64,000 nucleotides of DNA from Sphingomonadales bacterium Ga0077557. GTDB lineage: Bacteria > Pseudomonadota > Alphaproteobacteria > Sphingomonadales > Sphingomonadaceae. The DNA is taken from assembly GCA_001464615.1 (NCBI GenBank), contig LNFI01000009.1, positions 1 to 64,000 of the forward strand, written 5' to 3'. The position numbers were made by a program, and so were the translations under genes. This document shows, in pieces, positions 57,613-64,000 of this stretch (positions are counted from its first letter, which is position 1; the number at the start of each line of letters is the position of its first letter). The notes beneath the pieces are model-generated. The model was not told the origin of the DNA and did no database searches. It worked only from the letters and a program-made list of their open reading frames with translations.

Positions 57613-57635
57613 GGGGCCGGACACGGGCCGGCCCC
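57613..57635. terminator. Bidirectional hairpin between DUF3597 and DUF937-like genes
   Basis: GGGGCCGG and CCGGCCCC form a perfect 8-bp GC stem around a 7-nt loop (ACACGGG), between the two convergent stop codons. No long T-tract follows on either side, so it may be a weak or factor-assisted terminator. Confidence 0.65.
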
Positions 57636-57644
57636 GATGCCGGC

Positions 57645-58016
57645 TTATTTCTTGCCGCCGAACAAACCGCCGGCCAGTCCGGCCAAATCATTGAGCGGGT
57701 TACCGTCCCCATCCTGGTCGAGCATCCCGCTAATCTGTCCCATCATCCCCGATGCACCCGCGCCGCCCAGCAATGTGGCGAATTGCGCCAGCGCGCCTTC
57801 GCCGCCGATATGGCCGACAATCTGCGACAGAACATCACTCGACAGCCCCGTTGCCGATGCCGCCGTCTGGACCGTATCGCCGGGCGCGGGATGCGCCTTG
57901 CCCAGCGCAGCGACCGCTGATTCAACCTGTTCTGGGGTCAATCCCACCTTGGCCGCGAGATTCTTGATATCGACATTCTGGGTCACCTGACCCAACAAAC
58001 CGTCCAGCATCGACAT
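57645..58016 (-). CDS. DUF937-like small protein
   Basis: A 123-aa protein with a helical N-terminal part (IKNLAAKVGLTPEQVESAVA) and a glycine-rich C-terminal half (GMMGQISGMLDQDGDGNPLN, then DLAGLAGGLFGGKK). This resembles the DUF937 pattern. DQDGDGNPLNDLAG resembles a calcium-binding loop (DxDxDG). No membrane helix or signal peptide. Function unknown. Confidence 0.7.
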   Translation of the reverse strand: MSMLDGLLGQVTQNVDIKNLAAKVGLTPEQVESAVAALGKAHPAPGDTVQTAASATGLSSDVLSQIVGHIGGEGALAQFATLLGGAGASGMMGQISGMLDQDGDGNPLNDLAGLAGGLFGGKK

Positions 58017-58154
58017 GCGCCATTCCTTCCCATCTGACCCTGAGCTGAGCCCGAATCGCGCTTAGCCGATTGGCGGTCATTCAGCCATGCGGATTGGTTG
58101 CGCTGCTCCCCGTCGCCGCCCATAAGTTGGCGTGAAATTACGGGAGCTTTGCCG

Positions 58155-59978
58155 GTGTCGTTCAATCGTCGTGATCTTTTACAGGGCGCTAGCCTGGCCG
58201 CCATCGCCCCCCTGGTGCCGATCCGCGCATTGGCTGCATCCGGCCCAGATTCAGCGGCGACGACAATGCTTGCAGAGACAGCAGAGACAATCCTGCGCGA
58301 TTATCCAGAAGCCGCCGCTGGGCTCGGGCTCGACACCGATAAGCGCGCCGGGCTGAAGGCAAAGCTGAGCGATCGCAGTGGGACCGGCAAGCAAGCGATG
58401 GCCAGCCATGCGCGCACCATCCTGGGCAAGCTAAAGGCGATTGATCCCGGCGCATTAAGCCCCGCAGTGCGCACCAATGTCGAAGTCGTTCGGGCCGCCT
58501 ATCGCGACGCAGTCGATGGCTATGGCTTCGCTTATGGCGATGTTGCCACGTTGACATCGGGCTGGCGCAATTCGCCCTATGCGGTGGCGCAGAATGTCGG
58601 CGCCTATCTCGATATTCCGCAAATGCTGGAAGTTGATCACAAGGTTGAGACCAAAGCCGATGCCGAAGCCTATCTGGCACGGATGGCCGCCTATGCCGGG
58701 CAGCTGGATGGCGAGACCGAGCGCGTGCGTGCGGCGGGGGCGCTGGGCGTGGCGCTGCCCGATTTTGCGCTGAACCAATGCCTGAAGCAGCTCGACATCG
58801 CGCGCAGCGGGCCGATCGAGCAATGGAGCATTGTCGCGGCACTGGCCAAGAAGAGCGCGAAGATGCCTGGCGATTTCGGTGCCAAGGCCGCAAAACTCGC
58901 CGCCGACAAAATCGCCCCTGCGCTTGCCCGTCAGATTGCAGCGTTTGAGGCGCAGCGATCCACCGCCACCAGTGACGCCGGTGCGTGGAAATTGCCTGAT
59001 GGTGAGGCCTATTATGCCTGGGCGTTGCGCGCGGCGACCACCACGACGATGACCCCGGATGAGGTGCATCAGGCTGGCCTCGACGAACTGGCCAAGCTCC
59101 ATGCCCGGATGGACGTGATCCTGAAGGCAGAGGGCTATTCAGAAGGATCGGTTGGCGCGCGGATGACGGCGCTGAGCAAGGACCCGCGCTATCTATTCCC
59201 CGAAGGCGATCCCGGCCGCGCTGAGATCATGGCCTATCTGCGCGATAAGCTGCGCGACATTAAAGGCCGGATGCCGCAGGCATTTGAAACATTAGTGCCC
59301 GGCTTTATCGAAGTGACGCGCATGTCCCCCGCTGCCGAACCGGGCGCGCCCGGTGCCTATGGCGGGGCGGGATCGATCGATGGCAAGGAGCCCGGCCGTT
59401 TCTGGATCAACCTGGGCAACACCTCACGCTGGACGCGCTACAGCCTGCCCGATCTCGCCTATCATGAAGCGATTCCAGGGCATGGCTGGCAGGGCGAATA
59501 TACCTTCAAACAGCCGCTAATCCGCACCCTGATGACCTTCAGCGCCTATAGCGAAGGCTGGGGGCTCTATGCTGAGCAGCTTGCCGACGAATTGGGCGTC
59601 TATGATGATTTCCCCGCCGGGCGGCTTGGCTATCTGCAATCGCTCGCGTTCCGCGCATGCCGGATGGTGGTCGATACCGGAATCCACGCCAAGCGCTGGA
59701 CCCGCGATGAGGGGATCGCTTTTTTCGTCACCGAGAACGGCTCCAACCCGATCGAAGTCCGCAGCGAAGTCGAGCGGTATTGCACCTGGCCGGGCCAGGC
59801 CTGTGGCTACAAGATTGGCCATACCCGCATCAACCAGCTCCGCGACAAGGCCAAGGCGGCACTTGGCGATCGCTATGATTTCCGCAAGTTCAACGATGCG
59901 GTGGTGCTTGGTGGGAATGTACCGATGACGGTGCTGGCCAGCGTGATCGACCGGCATATCGCGTCGCGGAAGGGGTAA
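58155..59978 (+). CDS. Tat-exported DUF885 family hydrolase
   Basis: A 607-aa protein. The N-terminus FNRRDLLQGASLAAIAPLVP is a twin-arginine signal, so export is folded. The conserved YHEAIPGHGWQ near residue 455 is the DUF885 metal motif (HExxPGH), and a distal helix (YSEGWGLYAEQLADELGVY) supplies the next acidic ligand. It resembles a zinc metallopeptidase of the gluzincin type. GTG start at 58155 with GGGAG 8 nt upstream. Substrate unknown. Confidence 0.87.
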   Translation: MSFNRRDLLQGASLAAIAPLVPIRALAASGPDSAATTMLAETAETILRDYPEAAAGLGLDTDKRAGLKAKLSDRSGTGKQAMASHARTILGKLKAIDPGALSPAVRTNVEVVRAAYRDAVDGYGFAYGDVATLTSGWRNSPYAVAQNVGAYLDIPQMLEVDHKVETKADAEAYLARMAAYAGQLDGETERVRAAGALGVALPDFALNQCLKQLDIARSGPIEQWSIVAALAKKSAKMPGDFGAKAAKLAADKIAPALARQIAAFEAQRSTATSDAGAWKLPDGEAYYAWALRAATTTTMTPDEVHQAGLDELAKLHARMDVILKAEGYSEGSVGARMTALSKDPRYLFPEGDPGRAEIMAYLRDKLRDIKGRMPQAFETLVPGFIEVTRMSPAAEPGAPGAYGGAGSIDGKEPGRFWINLGNTSRWTRYSLPDLAYHEAIPGHGWQGEYTFKQPLIRTLMTFSAYSEGWGLYAEQLADELGVYDDFPAGRLGYLQSLAFRACRMVVDTGIHAKRWTRDEGIAFFVTENGSNPIEVRSEVERYCTWPGQACGYKIGHTRINQLRDKAKAALGDRYDFRKFNDAVVLGGNVPMTVLASVIDRHIASRKG

Positions 59979-60131
59979 TGGGAAAGGTGGCGGACTGATG
60001 ATGTGGCTAACCGTTTCGTGAATTTCTGCTTGTGGTGGACTCTCGACAGGCGGGTTTGCGGCTGACGGGGTGCCAAAGCGGCCATTTGAAGAATAGTTGG
60101 CTTTGGAAATTGCAATTGGTAACCTCTACCG

Positions 60132-61142
60132 ATGCAGCATGCGTTTATTCTCGGAGGCACCGGCCAAATCGGGCGCGCGGTTGCCGATCGGCTGCTTGAA
60201 GAGGGCTGGCGAGTAACGCTAGCGAGCCGCAAGCCGCAAAGTGCGCTGGATGAGCAGCCGAACCTTCGGCACGTAATACTCGATCGCCGGGACCCTGGCG
60301 CAATCGCACTAGCGCTCGGCGATGACGCCGATCTCTTGCTCGACTGTATCGCGTTTAATTCGGCTGACGCCAGGCAACTTGTCGATGTCCAAAACAGCGT
60401 CGGCACCATCTGCGCCATTTCCTCGGCAAGCGTTTATCGAGATGATGCGGGCCGAACTCTTGATGAGGCCCGATCGACGGGTTTCCCCGAAATGCCCGTT
60501 CCGATCACCACCACCCAACCCACCGTTGATCCCGGTGACGCGACCTATTCCACCCGGAAAGTGGCTATGGAGCGCACTCTGCTCGACCATTGCCAAATAC
60601 CGGTCACCATCCTGCGGCCTTGTGCAATATATGGACCGCACTGCCGCCACGCGCGCGAGTGGTTTTTCGTCAAGCGGCTGCTGGATGGTCGTCGAGAGAT
60701 TCCTGTAGCCTATGGCGGTATGAGCAGATTTCACACGTCCTCGGTCCAAGGTATCGCAGCAGCGGTAATGGCGTCCGCGTCAAAAACTGCCTCCACAGTC
60801 ATGAATGTTGCCGACCCGGCTGCGCTAACCGTGGGGGAAATCGGCTTAGCAATCATGCGGGCCATGGGTGTGCAGGCGAATGTTGTTGGCTTGCCCGATC
60901 GCGGATATCCGCCAAACGTCGGCGTCACGCCCTGGTCTGTTGCAAAGCCGTTTGTGGTGGCGCCATCAGACGATTTTGAAAGCGCAGGGAGCTATGAGTC
61001 GCTTGTCCCGACCGCGATCCGCTGGCTGATTGAAGCAACCCGTGATAGGCCGTGGCGTGAAGTCCTCCCTGCTCTTGCCGCATATCCGTTTGATCTATTC
61101 GATTATGAAGCCGACGAACGCGCCCTGCGAGTAATAAGATAG
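60132..61142 (+). CDS. NAD(P)-dependent epimerase/dehydratase (extended SDR)
   Basis: A 336-aa Rossmann protein. The N-terminal FILGGTGQIGRAVADRLLEE is the cofactor site. ISSASVYRDDAG and YSTRKVAMERTLL carry the catalytic Ser and Tyr-x-x-x-Lys. VTILRPCAIYGPHCRHAREW is the substrate region. It may act on a nucleotide sugar or be an atypical SDR; substrate not determined. Stand-alone gene on the plus strand. Confidence 0.83.
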   Translation: MQHAFILGGTGQIGRAVADRLLEEGWRVTLASRKPQSALDEQPNLRHVILDRRDPGAIALALGDDADLLLDCIAFNSADARQLVDVQNSVGTICAISSASVYRDDAGRTLDEARSTGFPEMPVPITTTQPTVDPGDATYSTRKVAMERTLLDHCQIPVTILRPCAIYGPHCRHAREWFFVKRLLDGRREIPVAYGGMSRFHTSSVQGIAAAVMASASKTASTVMNVADPAALTVGEIGLAIMRAMGVQANVVGLPDRGYPPNVGVTPWSVAKPFVVAPSDDFESAGSYESLVPTAIRWLIEATRDRPWREVLPALAAYPFDLFDYEADERALRVIR

Positions 61143-61340
61143 GGCGTTTTCAGCCCAACAGGTCGGGTCCGCTTATGTTACTGGCAGTTCGAGTGAAGAA
61201 CGTCCGCAGCCGGGGCGCTTGCAGCCTGACCGCTTTTCCACCCGATAGCCGCCGTTCTGCTTTCAGGCAGAACCGCATGGCTACGGACGGTCGATCGGCA
61301 CCAATTGGGTGGTTAGCGGTTACACCAACTTCAGATGTGT

Positions 61341-61387
61341 CCCCGCAAAGGCGGGGACCCAGCCTGGGCTCCCGCCTTGGCGGGAGC
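61341..61387. repeat. REP-like double hairpin in a convergent gap
   Basis: Two stems: CCCCGC-AAAG-GCGGGG (61341-61356) and GCTCCCGCC-TT-GGCGGGAGC (61368-61387). The first stem is shared with the repeat at 11376-11457. It lies in the 289-bp gap between the epimerase and the hypothetical gene, where it may end transcription from both sides. The rest of the gap (61143-61340, 61388-61431) shows no gene. Confidence 0.75.
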
Positions 61388-61431
61388 ACAACGTCAACGT
61401 CCACAACTGGGGCGAAAGCAGTCAATCGACT

Positions 61432-61875
61432 TCAATCGCTTGCTGCCAGATCAGGCGCCACCCACCCCAGCCGCGCCTCGACTGAAAACAGTCGCTCGCG
61501 CGAATAGAACCGCAACGGCCAGTCCCGCCCCCCGCGCGGCGACAGCAGCAGCGCATTGACACGCTCGGCAAGCCCCTGCCCCTCGCTCTCGCGCACATGA
61601 TCGCGCACCGCCGCCAGGAAGCAGTAGGTGATCGTGTGGTGATAGCCCTGCGTCTCGTCATTCACCCCGCCGACGCTCTCGTTATACCGTGAAATGATGC
61701 ACCGCAGGTCGGCGTCGAGATCGATTTCGGGGCGCTCGACGACCAGCCAGGTCGTCGCGGCCAAATGCGCCTCATGCGTCCATTCGGGGCGCGGCAGGGT
61801 GCGTTCGAGCAGGCCGACACCGACGTGCCGCACGGCAGCGTCGGTCTCAAACAATCGGGGCGAGTGATCAGTCAT
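61432..61875 (-). CDS. Conserved hypothetical protein upstream of chromosomal pckA end
   Basis: A 147-aa soluble protein with no signal peptide or membrane segment. LPRPEWTHEAHLAATTWLVV, then GYHHTITYCFLAAVRDHV and WPLRFYSRERLFSVEARLGW are conserved-looking segments rich in His and Trp. The pattern of repeated His residues (HEAH, YHHT) suggests a helical metal-binding bundle, but no family is recognised. It is the next gene after pckA on the same strand. Confidence 0.65.
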   Translation of the reverse strand: MTDHSPRLFETDAAVRHVGVGLLERTLPRPEWTHEAHLAATTWLVVERPEIDLDADLRCIISRYNESVGGVNDETQGYHHTITYCFLAAVRDHVRESEGQGLAERVNALLLSPRGGRDWPLRFYSRERLFSVEARLGWVAPDLAASD

Positions 61876-61917
61876 TGGTCGGGCTTTCGGTTAGGAAGGC
61901 CCGGAGGAGCGGGCCGG

Positions 61918-63531
61918 TCAGGCGGTCTGGTGTACCTTGGGGGCCGATTGTCGGACGCCCTCATCGACATGGTCCGCAAATTGCGCGAAATTCTCGACGA
62001 ACTGGTCGACCAGCTTGGCTGCGGTCGCGTCATAAGCCGCCTTGTCGACCCAGGTGTTGCGCGGATCGAGGATCGCCGAATCGACGCCAGCCACCGCCAC
62101 CGGCACCTTGAAGCCGAAATTGGGATCGGTGCGGAATTCGGCATCGTTGAGGCTGCCGTCGAGCGCAGCATTGAGCAGCGCGCGCGTCGCCTTGATCGGC
62201 ATGCGCTTGATGCCTGGCATCGTCGCCTTGCCGCCCGACCAGCCGGTGTTGACCAGCCAGCAATCGACCCCGCCCTTGGCGATCCGCTCCTTGAGAAGAT
62301 TGCCATAGACACTCGGGTGGCGCGGCATGAAGGGCGCGCCGAAACAGGTCGAGAAGGTCGCATCAGGTTCGGTCACGCCAATCTCGGTGCCGGCGACACG
62401 CGCGGTATAGCCCGACAGGAAATGGTACATCGCCTGATCGGGGGTGAGCTTCGCGATCGGCGGAAGGACGCCATATGCGTCAGCCGTCAGCATCACGATA
62501 TTCTTCGGCACCGGCCCCATATTATGTTCGGACGCATTGGGGATGAAGTCGATCGGGTAGGAACCACGGCTATTCTCGGCGAGCGTCGCGTCGTCAAAGT
62601 CGAGCTGGCGCGTGTCGGGGTCCATCACGACATTTTCGAGCACCGTGCCGAAGCGCTTGGTGGTTGCGAAAATTTCAGGCTCGGCTTCGGCCGACAGGCG
62701 GATCATCTTGGCGTAGCAGCCGCCTTCAAAGTTAAAGACTGCCGTATCCGACCAGCCATGCTCGTCATCGCCGATCAGCGTGCGGCTGGCATCGGCCGAA
62801 AGCGTGGTCTTGCCCGTGCCCGACAGACCGAAAAACACCGCCGTATCGCCGTTCGGGCCGATATTGGCGGAACAATGCATCGGCATGATGCCATCGACGG
62901 GCAGCAGATAGTTGAGCAGGCCGAACACCGATTTCTTCATCTCACCCGCATAAGCGGTGCCACCGATCAGGATAAGTTTTTCGGTGAAATTGACCGCGAT
63001 AACCGTCTCGCTGCGGCAGCCATGACGCGCGGGATCGGCGCGGAAGCTGGGCAGATCGATAATCGTATATTCGGGATCGAAGCCGGGCAGTTCCTCAGCC
63101 GCCGGGCGCACCAACATCGTGCGGATGAACAGATTGTGCCAGGCGAGTTCGTTGATCACGCGAACGCGGACGCGGTGCTCAGGCTGCGATCCGCCGAACA
63201 GGTCCTGGACGAACAAGGTGTCTTTTTCGCCGAGCGCGGCGATGAAATCGGCCTTCAGCGCGGCGAAATGTTCAGGCGTCATGCCTTTGTTGGTCTTGCC
63301 CCACCACACCGTGTTTTCGGTTTCGGCATCACGGACGATGAACTTATCCTGCGCGCTGCGCCCAGTGTGCTGGCCGGTTGCGACCACCAACGGACCGTCC
63401 GCAGCCAGATGCCCCTCGCCCCGCGCAAGCGCCACTTCGACGAGCGGGGCCGTGATCAGATTCCAATGGAGCTTTGCCTTCGTGGCGAATCCCTGAGCGC
63501 TTAGGCCCTTATTGGGGGTGCGTTCGGTCAC
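61918..63531 (-). CDS. pckA: Phosphoenolpyruvate carboxykinase (ATP)
   Basis: A 537-aa gluconeogenic enzyme converting oxaloacetate to [21 protein letters not shown] is the substrate region. [15 protein letters not shown] is the P-loop (kinase-1a) and [20 protein letters not shown] is kinase-2. GTG start at 63531 with GGAGAG 6 nt upstream. In many alphaproteobacteria pckA lies beside chvI/chvG, as here (divergent, 168 bp). Confidence 0.94.
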   Translation of the reverse strand: MTERTPNKGLSAQGFATKAKLHWNLITAPLVEVALARGEGHLAADGPLVVATGQHTGRSAQDKFIVRDAETENTVWWGKTNKGMTPEHFAALKADFIAALGEKDTLFVQDLFGGSQPEHRVRVRVINELAWHNLFIRTMLVRPAAEELPGFDPEYTIIDLPSFRADPARHGCRSETVIAVNFTEKLILIGGTAYAGEMKKSVFGLLNYLLPVDGIMPMHCSANIGPNGDTAVFFGLSGTGKTTLSADASRTLIGDDEHGWSDTAVFNFEGGCYAKMIRLSAEAEPEIFATTKRFGTVLENVVMDPDTRQLDFDDATLAENSRGSYPIDFIPNASEHNMGPVPKNIVMLTADAYGVLPPIAKLTPDQAMYHFLSGYTARVAGTEIGVTEPDATFSTCFGAPFMPRHPSVYGNLLKERIAKGGVDCWLVNTGWSGGKATMPGIKRMPIKATRALLNAALDGSLNDAEFRTDPNFGFKVPVAVAGVDSAILDPRNTWVDKAAYDATAAKLVDQFVENFAQFADHVDEGVRQSAPKVHQTA

Positions 63532-63698
63532 GATGATCTCTCCCAGAAATGTCCCTAGCGATGCTTGCGCATACGTATACTGATTCGGCGCATATCGCCC
63601 ATCGCCCAAACGGTCAAACCAGCGAATGCGACAAGGAGTTGAGCCGCGCGGCGCTTTGTCCTAGGCCAAGCGCCGGTAATAAAAGGCTTGCACCGCCG

Positions 63699-64000
63699 AT
63701 GACGGCTACGATCGCGCTTGTCGATGATGATCGCAACATTCTCACCTCGGTCTCCATCGCGCTCCAGGCCGAAGGATTTTTGACCCGCGTCTATTCAGAT
63801 GGCGAGACCGCGTTGAAGGCACTGATCGACAACCCACCTGATCTCGCCATTTTCGATATCAAGATGCCACGGATGGATGGCCTGGAATTGCTCCGTCGGC
63901 TGCGTGAAAAAAGCGTGATGCCGGTGATTTTCCTCACCTCGAAAGATGATGAGCTCGACGAAGCCCTTGGCCTCGCCATGGGTGCCGACGACTATATCGC
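63699..64000 (+). CDS. chvI: ChvI-like response regulator (partial, cut by window end)
   Basis: The first 100 codons of an OmpR-type response regulator. The acidic pocket and phospho-acceptor are visible ([10 protein letters not shown] and [17 protein letters not shown]); the Lys is in [15 protein letters not shown]. It reads [18 protein letters not shown]. Position beside pckA matches the ChvI regulator of alphaproteobacteria, which controls acid and envelope stress genes. The DNA-binding domain lies outside the window, so the name is partly from context. Confidence 0.75.
   Translation, partial: MTATIALVDDDRNILTSVSIALQAEGFLTRVYSDGETALKALIDNPPDLAIFDIKMPRMDGLELLRRLREKSVMPVIFLTSKDDELDEALGLAMGADDYI

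Noticed and set aside
61150..61425. 91-codon minus-strand frame between epimerase and hypothetical gene
   Set aside because: It runs through the REP-like hairpins and has no ribosome site or conserved features.
61765..63504. 579-codon plus-strand open frame opposite pckA
   Set aside because: Antisense to pckA, which has all catalytic motifs; the frame is a codon-bias shadow.

Overview
The window is a GC-rich chromosomal segment of an alphaproteobacterium, most probably a sphingomonad. The signs are a MucR/Ros regulator, a DUF1467 protein, HdaA with a clamp-binding N-terminus, nuoN followed by birA-coaX-rnj, pckA beside a ChvI-type regulator, and sphingomonad-style intergenic palindromes. It is mostly core genome. 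No tRNA, rRNA, CRISPR array, transposase or integrase was seen.

Layout. Positions 1-2.3 kb hold a small regulator cluster: a LuxR-type HTH with a membrane anchor, a conserved hypothetical, a membrane protein, a winged-helix protein and convergent mucR. From 24.3 kb down to 2.7 kb on the minus strand runs one long, densely overlapping unit: the whole complex I operon (nuoA to nuoN), then birA, coaX, rnj and DUF1467. From 24.4 to 33.7 kb come single genes: GNAT, SH3 protein, 2-hydroxyacid dehydrogenase, PsiE, flavin oxidoreductase, glycosyltransferase, PPK2, APC permease and aspS. From 33.9 to 43.5 kb lie rnd, the DUF2066-hdaA-ppk1-ppx operon, and the divergent purM-purN-mmcQ operon. From 43.5 to 46.6 kb lie an orphan MuF-C-like gene, ndk, holC and pepA. 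From 46.7 to 52.2 kb is the outer-membrane operon lptD-surA-pdxA-rsmA. After it come a TPR protein, an RsmB-type methyltransferase, guaB, a SPFH/NfeD pair, DUF3597, a DUF937-like protein, a DUF885 hydrolase, an epimerase, pckA and the start of a chvI-like gene cut by the window edge.

The most unusual part is inside the nuo operon. Between nuoD and nuoH the core genes are separated by ten accessory genes: three paralogous ~75-aa coiled-coil proteins, three small membrane proteins, two secreted hypotheticals, a cupin and a retropepsin-like aspartic protease. Nearly every junction is a 1-8 nt overlap. At least two accessory junctions carry a duplicated 3' end of a nuo gene: a 56-codon copy of the nuoF tail, and a cupin-5'/nuoD-3' chimera. 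A third, very short fragment resembles the nuoE tail. Each tail carries the Shine-Dalgarno sequence for the gene behind it. I read these as recombination scars left by accessory genes moving in and out of the operon while translational coupling was kept.

Two further points stand out. birA has no ATG, GTG or TTG start that would include its conserved N-terminus. The gene overlapping the end of ndk encodes a lone domain resembling the C-terminal domain of phage MuF proteins.
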